DNA of 20,108 nt from an uncultured Haloferula sp. (lineage in GTDB: Bacteria; Verrucomicrobiota; Verrucomicrobiae; Verrucomicrobiales; Akkermansiaceae): assembly GCA_946481625.1 (NCBI GenBank), contig CAMLOZ010000005.1, forward strand, positions 1-20,108. Reading direction: 5' to 3'. This document shows, in pieces, positions 6,366 to 14,625 of this stretch (its first letter is position 1; every line of letters begins with the position of its first letter). The notes beneath the pieces are model-generated. The model was not told where the DNA came from. It saw only the letters and a program-made list of their open reading frames with translations, and searched no databases. A program made the position numbers and the translations under genes.

Positions 6366-7211
6366 GTGGTTCGCCTCTGTCAGTCGACGGAAAATGACGT
6401 CCAGAGCATCTGGCAATGGATTGTGGACGACGCCGCCGATGTCGTGAAAAGGGAGCCGAACCTGCGCTCCCTGCTTGATGACGTGGTTTTCCGCCAGCCC
6501 TGCCTCGGGGCGTCCCTCGGGGTGCGTCTTGCCCGGAAGCTCGCGCGGGAGGACATGACCCGCGAGGAGCTCGGGCCGTTGCTGGGGGGCATTCTCCGTG
6601 GCGATGACGACCTCGTGGCTGCGGCGGCGCGGGACTTGCGCGCCATCGTGGACCGGGATCCGGCCTGCGATTCGCCGCTGCACCCGCTGCTCTTCTTCAA
6701 GGGCTTCATGGCGATCTCCACCTACCGCGTTTCCCACCATCTCTGGACGAGCGGGCGGAAGGAACTCGCGCTCTATTTCCAGAGCCTCGCCAGCGAGGTC
6801 TTCGCCGTGGACATCCACCCCGCAGCGCGGATCGGTTGCGGCATCCTGCTCGACCACGCAACCAGCTTCGTGGTGGGAGAGACCGCGATCATCGAGGACA
6901 ACGTCTCGATCCTGCACGAGGTCACGCTCGGCGGCACCGGCAAGCAGACCGGCGACCGCCACCCGATCGTGCGCTCCGGCGTGCTGTTGGGAGCGGGGGC
7001 GAAGATCCTCGGCCGCGTCGAAATCGGCGAAGGCGCGAAGGTCGGTGCCGGCAGCGTGGTGCTGACCGATGTCGATCCCCACACCACTGTCGCCGGCGTG
7101 CCCGCGGTCGTCGTCGGGGTCAGCCGCGAGGATGCGCCAGCGCTGGAAATGGACCAACGGCTCGGATGCCGGGGGCAGGGGGATACGGTCGTATTGAACT
7201 ACAGCATTTGA
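6366..7211 (+). CDS. cysE: Serine O-acetyltransferase CysE
   Basis: The enzyme makes O-acetylserine from serine and acetyl-CoA, the first step of cysteine synthesis. With the GTG start it has 281 residues, close to the usual bacterial length. An alpha-helical N-terminal domain contains the EPNLRSLL block. A left-handed beta-helix of hexapeptide repeats follows, carrying DIHPAARIG, the catalytic-histidine block LDHATSFVVGETA, and SILHEVTLGGTGKQTGDRHP, which binds acetyl-CoA and serine. GAGAKILG, VGAGSVVL and TTVAGVPA complete it. The chain ends in NYSI; a C-terminal Ile is the known element that inserts into the CysK active site in the cysteine synthase complex. The 43-bp gap to the divergent Rrf2-type regulator must hold both control regions. 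The 3' end is convergent with the response regulator, 9 bp away. Confidence 0.95.
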   Translation: MVRLCQSTENDVQSIWQWIVDDAADVVKREPNLRSLLDDVVFRQPCLGASLGVRLARKLAREDMTREELGPLLGGILRGDDDLVAAAARDLRAIVDRDPACDSPLHPLLFFKGFMAISTYRVSHHLWTSGRKELALYFQSLASEVFAVDIHPAARIGCGILLDHATSFVVGETAIIEDNVSILHEVTLGGTGKQTGDRHPIVRSGVLLGAGAKILGRVEIGEGAKVGAGSVVLTDVDPHTTVAGVPAVVVGVSREDAPALEMDQRLGCRGQGDTVVLNYSI

Positions 7212-7220
7212 ACTGTCGGC

Positions 7221-7847
7221 TCAATCCCCACCGCTCAGCACTTCCAGCGCCCGCAGGCACGCCGCGGTCCGGGTCTCCACGCCGAGCTTCTCGAAGAGGT
7301 CGAGCACGTGCTTCTTCACCGTGGCCTCACTGATACCGAGAATGGTGGCGATGTCTCCGTTCGTCTTGCCTTGCGCCAGCCATAGCAAGGTCTCAGCCAC
7401 GCGAGGGGTGAGGCCGAGTTCCTTTTCCAAGGGAGCCGGCGAGCTGAAGTCCGGCTTGAAATCCGGCACGGCGGCCTGTCGCGCGCGCTCGATGCGGGTG
7501 CGGATGGCGGATAGCAGATCGGACTTGGCGACGGGTTTGGTGAGGTAGTCGTCGGCACCGAGATTCATGCCCGCGCGCACGTCCGGCTTTTCGCCGCGGG
7601 CGGTCAGGAAGATGAAGGGCGTTGCCTCGGTCGAGGCCTTGGCCCGCAGTTCGCGGAGCACGCCGTAGCCGTCGAGCTCGGGCATCATCACGTCGCAGAG
7701 AATGAGGTCCGGCGCTTCCTTTTGCGCCATCTCCAAACCCTCGCGGCCGTTCTCCGCGGTGACGGGATTGTATTTTTCCAAGCGCAGGATGGTCGCGAGA
7801 TTGCGCCGCATCTCCGGCTCGTCTTCGATGATCAGGATGGTCTTCAT
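7221..7847 (-). CDS. Response regulator, REC plus LuxR-type HTH
   Basis: The 208-residue protein has a receiver domain at about 1-120 and a GerE/LuxR DNA-binding domain at about 143-205. The receiver shows acidic residues D9/E10, phospho-acceptor D52 in LILCDVMMPELDG, the switch threonine T82 in FLTARG and K104 in LTKP, so it should be phosphorylated normally. The HTH contains LTPRVAETLLWLAQGKTNGDIA and the recognition helix ISEATVKKHVLDLFEKLGV. Its ATG overlaps the TGA of the upstream histidine kinase by 4 bp (ATGA), indicating translational coupling and a cognate pair. Target genes cannot be told from the sequence. A linker of about 20 residues rich in Pro and Ser joins the two domains. Confidence 0.94.
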   Translation of the reverse strand: MKTILIIEDEPEMRRNLATILRLEKYNPVTAENGREGLEMAQKEAPDLILCDVMMPELDGYGVLRELRAKASTEATPFIFLTARGEKPDVRAGMNLGADDYLTKPVAKSDLLSAIRTRIERARQAAVPDFKPDFSSPAPLEKELGLTPRVAETLLWLAQGKTNGDIATILGISEATVKKHVLDLFEKLGVETRTAACLRALEVLSGGD

Positions 7848-10582
7848 GGCGTCGGAAGATCGCGGGTGAGGGGTATGGTGACGGTGACGGTGGTGCCGCG
7901 GCCGGGTGCGCTGTCGAGTTCGACCGTGCCGCCGTGGAGCTCCGCGCTCTGCTTCACGATGACCAGGCCCAGACCGGTGCCAGGACGCTGGCCGACGTTC
8001 GAGCCGCGCTGGAACGCATCGAAGAGCTGCGGTTGTTCATCGACCGGAATGCCGATGCCGCGGTCACGGATGACGAAACGGACCGAGTCCGGGATGCCGG
8101 TCGCACGGAAGATCACGGTTTCCCCGGCTTCGGAATATTTCACCGCGTTGTTCAGGAGATTGAGCAGGATGTGGCGCAGCAGCCGTTCGTCCGCCTGTGC
8201 GTCCGCGGGCAGGCCGGCGGTGGAGAATTCGATCGGGCAGCGTGCGGCGGAGACCGAGTTCACCTCGTCCACCAGGCGTCGGCACAGTGCGGCGAGATCC
8301 AGCGGGCCGGGGATGAACTGCATCCGGCCGGCATCGAGGCGGCCCAAGAGCAGCACGTCTTCCATCAGCCCGGCCATCCGGCGCGAGTTCTTGATGATCG
8401 ATTGCAACTGCTCGCGGCGTTCCTGGGGGTCGAGCCGGTCGAGGTAGTCGTCGAGGATCTCTGCCGAGGACTGGATGATGCCGAGCGGCGTCCGGAATTC
8501 GTGCGAGACAGTCGAGACGAAGTTGCTCTTGAGCTGGTTCAGCTCGCGCTCGCGTTCCAGCGCCCGCTTCAATTCCATCTCGGCGCGCCGCCGCTCCGAG
8601 ATGTCGCTCACTACCGCCTGCATGCGGTCTTTTCCCATGTCCGGGATGCGGGTGAGCGTGACCTCCATCAATACCTCGTGACCCTGCGCGTGGAGTTGGC
8701 TCCACTCGAAGGTTGCCGTGCCCCTCTCCATGCACTCCTGGATGTGGCGCTTCGCCGCCGACTCGGAGGACTCGCCGTCCGGCTGGAACTCCGGCGAGAA
8801 ATCCGCCGGGTGTAGTCCTACGATCTCTTCCGGCGAACGCCCGAAGATCCGCGCGGCCGCGGGATTCACCTCCGAGAAATACTCATCCTCGTGTAGCATG
8901 ACCCCTTGGCTCGAGGTCTCGAAGAGCGTGCGAAACTTGCGCTCGGATTCGCGCAGCGCGTTCTCAGCGCGCGTGCGCTCCGTCGTATCCACCGCGATTC
9001 CCCAGAGCTGTTCCTCGCCGTCCGAACTGCGGAAGAGCATTCCGCTTAACACGATCGGCACAAGGTGGCCGTCGCGATGGATGTATTCTTTCTCGAAGGG
9101 GCCGAAGGTGCCCTTCTCCTTCACCGTCCGCAGGACTTCCATCTCCTGCTCTTCATACTTTCTCGGGGTGACGTCCCAGTAGGTCAGCGTGAGGATCTCC
9201 TCGACGCTGCGGCCGATCATTTGTGCAAAGGATTCGTTCACCTGCAGGAAGTCGCCTTGCCAGCTCACGCGGGCCATGCCGAGCGGCGAGAATTCGAAGA
9301 GCGCCTTGAACTTCTCTTCGGAGTCGAGCAGCGCCCGTTCCGCCGCCTTCCGGTGGGTGATATCCTCCGCGATGCCCCAGATCTGAACCTCGCCCGTCGA
9401 GGAGACGACGCGCATGCCGTTCAGCATCACCGGGACCTTCGAGCCGTCCTTGCGGATGTATTCCTTTTCGAAGGGGCCGAAACGCCCCGTCTCCTTCAGC
9501 TTGTCGATGAAGGTCTGCTGCCCGGCGAAATGATTCACGGGGGTAATGTCCCAGTAGGTGAGAGCCTGCAGTTCATCCTGGGTGTAGCCGAGCATGTCGG
9601 CGAAGGCGGAGTTGACCTGCTGGAATTTGCCTTCCTCGTTCACCAGGCCGATGCCCAGCGGGGAGAATTCGAAGAGACGCTTGAACCGTTCCTCGGAGGC
9701 GCGCAACTCGGCGGTCGCTTCGGCGATACGTTCTTCGAGCGATTGGTTGAGCTGGCGGAATTTGGCTTCCGCCTCAGCACGGCCGGTATCGTCGCGGTGG
9801 ACGCAGACGACCTCGATCACCCCGCCCTGTGCGTCCAGCACGGGGAACATCGTGGAGCCGATCCAGCGCCTGCCGCGGGGAACCTGGTCCGGTCGCGTGC
9901 GGAGTTCGAAGGGGATCGGAGGGATCGTCGCCACGTGACCTTCGAAGGACCGCTCGACGAGCAGCGAGAAGCCCGCTTCGGCGAGCTGCTGGTCGGTCAA
10001 AATGTTGAAGCCCCGCAGGTCCTCCATATCGAGCTGGAAGAGATCCTTGAAGGCCTGGTTCACCTCGCGCGAGGTGCCGTCCGGCGCGAAGATCTGGAGG
10101 CTGATCGGGGACTGCTCGAAGACGCGGCGCCAGCGCGTCTCGGAGAGGCGCAGGCGGTTCTCCACCCGCTTGCGCTCGGTGATGTCCCGGGCCGTGGCGA
10201 GGACGCGCGTGCCGCCGTCAAACGGCAGGGCGGTCGCGACAATGTCCTGATGGACCACGCTACCATCGGCGGTCCGTGCGTGCCACTCGATGCGGTGGCT
10301 GCCCTGCGCGACCGCCTGCTGGAGGGCAGTGCTCAGTAATTGGCGTGAGTCTTCGCCATCCGCCTGCAGCCCGGGCGCGAAGTCGGCGAGGGAACGGCCG
10401 GTCATCGGCTCGTGGCCCGCGAGTCCGAGGGCCCGGATCGCGGCGGGATTGCACGCGAGTATCAAGGCATCTTCGGGATCGAGCAAGAACATGGCGTCCG
10501 CGCTGTGCTCGAAGACCAACCGCAGCCACTCCGCGCCTGCGACGGGAGGGGTTCCGGAGCCTGCGCTGCTTGCCATGAGCAT
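7844..10582 (-). CDS. Multi-PAS sensor histidine kinase
   Basis: The 912-residue kinase has five PAS units, roughly at 15-135, 148-270, 296-415, 421-540 and 546-665, several ending in a PAC-like D-I-T/S-E-R-x-x-A segment. A short coil follows, then HisKA at about 684-750 with phospho-histidine H694 in STVSHEFRTPL, and a HATPase domain at about 793-905 with the N box (LLNLLNNAVKYS), G1 (DRGIGIP) and G2 (GTGLGL). No membrane segment is visible, so it is probably cytoplasmic and reads internal signals such as redox state or a bound cofactor; the ligand is unknown. PAS 3 and 4 are close duplicates, sharing FEFSPLG, LTYWD and FGPFEKEYI. ATG at 10580-10582 is used; a second in-frame ATG lies two codons on. 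It is the first gene of the pair with the response regulator. Confidence 0.95.
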   Translation of the reverse strand: MLMASSAGSGTPPVAGAEWLRLVFEHSADAMFLLDPEDALILACNPAAIRALGLAGHEPMTGRSLADFAPGLQADGEDSRQLLSTALQQAVAQGSHRIEWHARTADGSVVHQDIVATALPFDGGTRVLATARDITERKRVENRLRLSETRWRRVFEQSPISLQIFAPDGTSREVNQAFKDLFQLDMEDLRGFNILTDQQLAEAGFSLLVERSFEGHVATIPPIPFELRTRPDQVPRGRRWIGSTMFPVLDAQGGVIEVVCVHRDDTGRAEAEAKFRQLNQSLEERIAEATAELRASEERFKRLFEFSPLGIGLVNEEGKFQQVNSAFADMLGYTQDELQALTYWDITPVNHFAGQQTFIDKLKETGRFGPFEKEYIRKDGSKVPVMLNGMRVVSSTGEVQIWGIAEDITHRKAAERALLDSEEKFKALFEFSPLGMARVSWQGDFLQVNESFAQMIGRSVEEILTLTYWDVTPRKYEEQEMEVLRTVKEKGTFGPFEKEYIHRDGHLVPIVLSGMLFRSSDGEEQLWGIAVDTTERTRAENALRESERKFRTLFETSSQGVMLHEDEYFSEVNPAAARIFGRSPEEIVGLHPADFSPEFQPDGESSESAAKRHIQECMERGTATFEWSQLHAQGHEVLMEVTLTRIPDMGKDRMQAVVSDISERRRAEMELKRALERERELNQLKSNFVSTVSHEFRTPLGIIQSSAEILDDYLDRLDPQERREQLQSIIKNSRRMAGLMEDVLLLGRLDAGRMQFIPGPLDLAALCRRLVDEVNSVSAARCPIEFSTAGLPADAQADERLLRHILLNLLNNAVKYSEAGETVIFRATGIPDSVRFVIRDRGIGIPVDEQPQLFDAFQRGSNVGQRPGTGLGLVIVKQSAELHGGTVELDSAPGRGTTVTVTIPLTRDLPTP
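9079..9106. repeat. Direct repeat inside the kinase gene (PAS 4 copy)
   Basis: This 28-bp stretch matches 9454-9481 at 26 of 28 bases, exactly 375 bp apart in the same reading frame. It encodes the FGPFEKEYI block of PAS 4. It marks an internal duplication of a PAS-encoding unit of about 125 codons. Confidence 0.8.
9454..9481. repeat. Direct repeat inside the kinase gene (PAS 3 copy)
   Basis: This is the partner of 9079-9106, encoding the same block in PAS 3. Near-identity at the DNA level over this block, with weaker matching around it, suggests either recent duplication or local gene conversion. Confidence 0.8.
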
Positions 10583-10607
10583 GTATACCCCGGCGGCCTC
10601 CGGTTTG

Positions 10608-10622
10608 GGAAGCCGGGCTTCC
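10608..10622. repeat. Short perfect hairpin in the kinase/cytochrome intergenic region
   Basis: GGAAGC at 10608-10613 and GCTTCC at 10617-10622 form a perfect 6-bp stem around CGG. It lies 25 bp upstream of the kinase start, in the leader on the minus strand. It could be an operator or a leader hairpin. The rest of the 180-bp gap holds the tandem repeat described separately and no clear promoter boxes. Confidence 0.45.
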
Positions 10623-10624
10623 TA

Positions 10625-10672
10625 CACCTTTCGGTCCATTTACAGGATCCTGCGGTGGCGGTTCCGATCCGG
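10625..10672. repeat. Degenerate tandem repeat, unit A
   Basis: This unit aligns with 10695-10742 at a 70-bp offset at roughly three quarters of positions if one or two single-base gaps are allowed. Both begin CACCTT and share CCATTTAC. Inside, CAGGATCCTG at 10643-10652 is a perfect palindrome; the matching site in unit B is a different but also palindromic sequence. Confidence 0.55.
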
Positions 10673-10694
10673 CCAGCCGCGTCCCTTCCGTGTC

Positions 10695-10742
10695 CACCTT
10701 TAGTCCCATTTACGGAGTCCGCGGCGGGTGTTTCGATGTCGG
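10695..10742. repeat. Degenerate tandem repeat, unit B
   Basis: This is the second unit of the 70-bp tandem. Its inner palindrome is CGGAGTCCG at 10713-10721, occupying the same place as CAGGATCCTG in unit A. The unit overlaps an upstream in-frame ATG (10736) of the cytochrome gene, which argues for the later start at 10763. Confidence 0.55.
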
Positions 10743-10762
10743 ACATCTTCCCGCCCCGTCGC

Positions 10763-11332
10763 ATGAAATTTCATCCCCTCCTCTCCTACAGCCTCCTCCT
10801 TGGCGGCATTTTCTACATTTCGCTCGCTCCGAGCTTGCGGAAGCATCAGCCCGATGCCGCCGCGATGGCGGAGCGCGGCAAGTATCTCGTGGGCCTCGGC
10901 GGCTGTGCCGATTGCCATACGCCCAAGATCATGACCGAGAACGGTCCGGTCGACGACGAGAGCCGTGCCTTCGCCGGGCATCCGGAGGATCTCGAGCTCC
11001 CGCCGCCGACCGAGACAGGCGGCCCGTGGGAGTCCTCGACCGCCGGGATGACCGCGTGGAGCGGGCCATGGGGCGTGAGCTATGCCTCGAACCTCACCCC
11101 GGACCCCGCCACCGGCCTGTGGTCGGAGGACGTCTTCATCTCGGCGATGAGAACCGGCAAACATCGCGGCATCGGTCGCCCGATCCTCCCGCCGATGCCT
11201 TGGCAGACCTTGGCCAAGGCAACCGACGAGGATCTGAAAGCGATCTACGCCTACCTTCGTACTTTGCCCCCCGTTTTCAATCAGGTGCCCGACCCCGCTC
11301 CTCCCATCGCGGTGCAAACCGCCGGGCGCTGA
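10763..11332 (+). CDS. Monoheme c-type cytochrome, membrane-anchored or exported
   Basis: From ATG 10763 the protein has 189 residues. It starts with MKFHPLLSYSLLLGGIFYISLAPS, a typical signal peptide or N-terminal anchor. One heme c site is present, CADCH at 48-52. A likely axial methionine is M145 in ILPPMPW. The segment YASNLTPDPATGLW followed by FISAMRTGKHRG is typical of cytochrome c domains found as subunits of dehydrogenases and in related stand-alone electron carriers, and it ends with the usual IYAYLRTLPP helix. It therefore probably carries electrons in the periplasm. No dehydrogenase partner lies next to it. An earlier ATG at 10736 would add nine residues but lies in the tandem repeat. 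It is divergent from the sensor kinase and convergent with the RND gene, 23 bp away. Confidence 0.9.
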   Translation: MKFHPLLSYSLLLGGIFYISLAPSLRKHQPDAAAMAERGKYLVGLGGCADCHTPKIMTENGPVDDESRAFAGHPEDLELPPPTETGGPWESSTAGMTAWSGPWGVSYASNLTPDPATGLWSEDVFISAMRTGKHRGIGRPILPPMPWQTLAKATDEDLKAIYAYLRTLPPVFNQVPDPAPPIAVQTAGR

Positions 11333-11355
11333 CAGCGAGCGCGCTCCGCGTTTCC

Positions 11356-14300
11356 TCACGTTCCCTCCAGAGCATGCTCGTTCGCGTCGCGTACCAACTC
11401 CTCCTCGTGCCGCTGTAGCGCCTCCTTCGTGTAGATCCGGGCGCGGATGTCTTCAAAAAGACAATACACGCATGGCACCAGCAGCAACGTGTTGAAGAGA
11501 TTGATCAATCCCCCGAAGGCCAAACTCACCGCCATCGGGATCAGGAATTTCGCCTGCACGCTGGTTTCCGTGATCATCGGCAGCAGGCCGATGAAGCTCG
11601 TCACGGAGGTCAGGAAGATCGGGGTGAAGCGCGCCTTGCCGCCTCGTAGCACCGCCTCCCTCACCGTGTGGCCCTCTCTCCGGTAGCGGTTCATGAATTC
11701 CACCAGCACCAGGCTTTCGTTGATCACCACGCCTGCGAGCGCGATCACCCCGATGATGCTCATGACGCTGAAGTTCATCCGGAACAGGATGTGCCCGATG
11801 ATCGCGCCGATCATGCCGAAGGGGATGACGCTCATCACGATCAGCGGCTGGGCATAGCTGCGCAGCGGGAGAGCCAGCACCATGAAGATGCCGAAGAGCG
11901 CGAGCACGAATCCCTTCGACAGATCCGAGACGCTCTCGCGCTGGTCCTTTTGCTCGCCTTGGAAGCTCCACATCACGCCGGGGAACTTCGCGTGCATCTG
12001 CGGGAACACGGTCTTGCGCATCCACTCCACCGTCTCGTTCGCGTTCGCGTTCGGGTTGGTGCGGTCGATGTCCGCGGTCACGTTGATCGAGCGGAAGCGG
12101 TTCGCGCGCCGGATCACCGCGTAGCCCCGGCCTTCCTCCGCGTCGGCCACCTCCGCGAAGGGGATTTCCTCGCCTTCCGGAGTGCGGATCCGCATGTCGG
12201 AGAGGTTCTGTAAACTACGACGTTCCTCGTAGGGATAGCGGACATAGACGCGCACCTCGTCGCGCCCGCGCTGGAGACGTTGCACCTCCTCGCCGTAGAA
12301 GGCCTGCCGCACCTGCCGCGCGATCGTCTCCAGCCGCAAGCCGAGCGCCTCGCCCGCCTCAGTCACGCCGAGTTTCACTTCGCGCTTGCCGTCGAGGTTG
12401 CTGTCGCCGATGTCGATGATGCCGTTCTGCGTCGCGAGCTGCTCCTTCACGAACTCGGCAGCGGCATCGAGCTCGTCCATGTCGGGGCCGGTAAGTTCCA
12501 GATCCACCGCATTGCCGCCCGCGGCTGTTTGGAGCTGGAAGGAAAGCTCGACCGCGCCCGGGATCGCGCCGACCCGCTTGCGCCAGTCCGCGATGATCGC
12601 GTCCGCGAGAAGATCGGGGCGGTTGCGCGAATCGGCACCCTGGAGCTCCACGGTGACTTCGCCGACGTTCACGCCCTTCGAACGCGCGAAGCTGAGGCCC
12701 GGCGTGTAAGGTTGCGAGCCGACGCTGGCGAGCGTGTGTTTGATGATCGGGCGCCCCTGTTCGTCCTGGACCTCCTTCTGGATCGCGAGTGCCGCCTCTT
12801 CGATCTTGCGGACGGCGGCCTCCGTGGTTTCGACCGGCACGCCGTTCGGCAGGGTCAGCTTGGCGCTGATCACCTCCGCTTCCACCCGCGGCATGAATTC
12901 GAATTTCACCAGCCGCCCGCTGGCCAGCAGCCCCAGCGTGATGAACAGGATCGCGGCGAAGGTCGCGACCGTGGCATGGCGCCACTCGACGAGACGTCTC
13001 AGCAGCGGTCCGTAAATGCTTCGAACGAAAATATCCAAGGTCCCCGCAATCTTCCGTTGTATGCGCAGGAATCGGTTCGGGTGATTCGGGTTCACCGGCT
13101 TCAGATGCGAGAGGTGAGCCGGCAGGATCAGGTTGGTCTCGATTAGCGACACCACGAGCACCGGAATCACGATCCAAGGAATCTGCCGCCAGATGTTCCC
13201 GCTCACTCCCTGCACGCCGAACATCGGCATGAAGGCGATCATCGTCGTGAACACGCCGAAGGCCGCCACGCTCATCACCTCCCAAGTGCCGCGGGGTGCG
13301 GCAAGGTGCGCCGGTTCACCTTGCTCGATGCGCTCGTTCACGCGCTCGCCCACCACGATCGCATCGTCCGTCACGATGCCCAGGACCAGGATGAAAGCGA
13401 ACAGCGAGATCATGTTGATCGAGATGTCCGCATGCGGCAGTGCGAGCAGCGCTCCCGCGAAGGCGATCGGAATCCCCAGCGCCACATGGAAGGCCAGCGC
13501 CGGACGCAGGAACAGGGCGAGCGCGATGTAAACCAGCAGGAAGCCTTGGAAGCCGTCGTTCAGCAGGAGATGGATGCGGCCCTCCAGCAGTACCGCCTCG
13601 TCATTCCAGATCTCGAGATCGACGCCGCGCGGGACGTGGGTGGCTTTCTCCGAAACGAAATCGCGGACCAACTCGGCGACGCGCAAGGTATCCTCGTCAC
13701 CGGTGCGGAAGATATTCAGGAGGATCGCCGGGTGTCCGTCGTAGCGCGAATAGAGGTCCTCTTCCTTGAAGCCGTCCACCACCTTCGCGATGTCGGAGAG
13801 CTTCACCACCGTCCCGTCCGGCCGGGTCACCACCGTGATCTTCTCGATATCCTCCGCTTCATAGCGCCGGTTCTGGGCGCGGATCAGGATCTCGCCGGCC
13901 TTGGTCCGCACGGAGCCGCCGGGCAGGTCGATCGAGGTCGAGCGCACGGCATCCGCCACCTGTTCGAAGGTGAGCCCGTATTCCCGCAGGGTGTTCTCGG
14001 AAACCTCGATCGAGATCTCGTGGTCGCGCACGCCCGCCAGCTCGATCTGCGTGATCTTCGCCTCGCCCAGCACTGCGTTCTTTGCGCCCTGCCACGCCTT
14101 GTCCAAGGCATTGCCGGGTGCCTTTCCACCGTAGGAAAGCAAGTCGTCCCGAACGTCCTCGGCTATCGCGCGCAGCGTGCGCTCGTCGGTATCCGCGGTG
14201 ACCGCCAGACTCATCACCTGGTGCTTGAGCAGCACGTCCGCGATGATCGGTTTCTCGACGCTTTCGGCGAAGTTTTGAATCGCATCGACGCGGCTCTTGA

Positions 14301-14625
14301 CGTCGTTGAGCACTTTGCGCGTGTCCTTGCCGGCGGCCACCTCCACCACCACCACGCCCACGCCTTCGGCACTTGTGGAAGTCAGGCGCTCGATCCCGTC
14401 GAGGTCCTGGATCGCTTCCTCGACCGGAAGGCAAACGCCCTTCTCGACTTCCTCCGGTGTCGCGTTGGGGTACGGCGTGTTAACCGTGATGAAGTTCGCG
14501 GAGATCTCCGGGAAGATCTCCTTCTTCAAGCGGATCCAGGTGACGACCCCGCCCGCGAAGAGCGCGATCATCAGGAAGTTGGCCGCGACCTTGTTGCGGG
14601 CCCAGAATTCGATCAGGCCTTTCAT
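11356..14625 (-). CDS. RND efflux pump, inner-membrane permease (AcrB/HAE-1 type)
   Basis: The 1089-residue protein is an RND proton antiporter, the motor of a tripartite efflux pump. Helix 1 is at about 12-31, then comes the first periplasmic loop with porter domains, the helix 2-6 block from about 355, a second large loop, and a final helix block near the C-terminus. The proton-relay pair D420-D421 lies in [17 protein letters not shown] of helix 4. The N-terminal pattern [24 protein letters not shown] is typical of the family. An extra segment of about 25 residues (around 164-189) lies in the first loop where relatives go directly from the helix to the V/I-x-x-V-E-x-x-G strand. The ATG follows the TAG of the membrane fusion gene with no gap, so the two are translated together. 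The substrate is unknown. Confidence 0.95.
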   Translation of the reverse strand: MKGLIEFWARNKVAANFLMIALFAGGVVTWIRLKKEIFPEISANFITVNTPYPNATPEEVEKGVCLPVEEAIQDLDGIERLTSTSAEGVGVVVVEVAAGKDTRKVLNDVKSRVDAIQNFAESVEKPIIADVLLKHQVMSLAVTADTDERTLRAIAEDVRDDLLSYGGKAPGNALDKAWQGAKNAVLGEAKITQIELAGVRDHEISIEVSENTLREYGLTFEQVADAVRSTSIDLPGGSVRTKAGEILIRAQNRRYEAEDIEKITVVTRPDGTVVKLSDIAKVVDGFKEEDLYSRYDGHPAILLNIFRTGDEDTLRVAELVRDFVSEKATHVPRGVDLEIWNDEAVLLEGRIHLLLNDGFQGFLLVYIALALFLRPALAFHVALGIPIAFAGALLALPHADISINMISLFAFILVLGIVTDDAIVVGERVNERIEQGEPAHLAAPRGTWEVMSVAAFGVFTTMIAFMPMFGVQGVSGNIWRQIPWIVIPVLVVSLIETNLILPAHLSHLKPVNPNHPNRFLRIQRKIAGTLDIFVRSIYGPLLRRLVEWRHATVATFAAILFITLGLLASGRLVKFEFMPRVEAEVISAKLTLPNGVPVETTEAAVRKIEEAALAIQKEVQDEQGRPIIKHTLASVGSQPYTPGLSFARSKGVNVGEVTVELQGADSRNRPDLLADAIIADWRKRVGAIPGAVELSFQLQTAAGGNAVDLELTGPDMDELDAAAEFVKEQLATQNGIIDIGDSNLDGKREVKLGVTEAGEALGLRLETIARQVRQAFYGEEVQRLQRGRDEVRVYVRYPYEERRSLQNLSDMRIRTPEGEEIPFAEVADAEEGRGYAVIRRANRFRSINVTADIDRTNPNANANETVEWMRKTVFPQMHAKFPGVMWSFQGEQKDQRESVSDLSKGFVLALFGIFMVLALPLRSYAQPLIVMSVIPFGMIGAIIGHILFRMNFSVMSIIGVIALAGVVINESLVLVEFMNRYRREGHTVREAVLRGGKARFTPIFLTSVTSFIGLLPMITETSVQAKFLIPMAVSLAFGGLINLFNTLLLVPCVYCLFEDIRARIYTKEALQRHEEELVRDANEHALEGT

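Noticed and set aside
4986..7157. Long open frame on the minus strand opposite hflX, the regulator gene and cysE
   Set aside because: It is antisense to two clearly conserved proteins, has a low-complexity composition rich in Arg, His and Gly, and shows no family motif. It is a high-GC shadow frame.
11337..11346. GAGCGCGCTC palindrome between the convergent cytochrome and RND genes as a terminator
   Set aside because: It is short, has no loop and no T-run on either strand; too weak to call.
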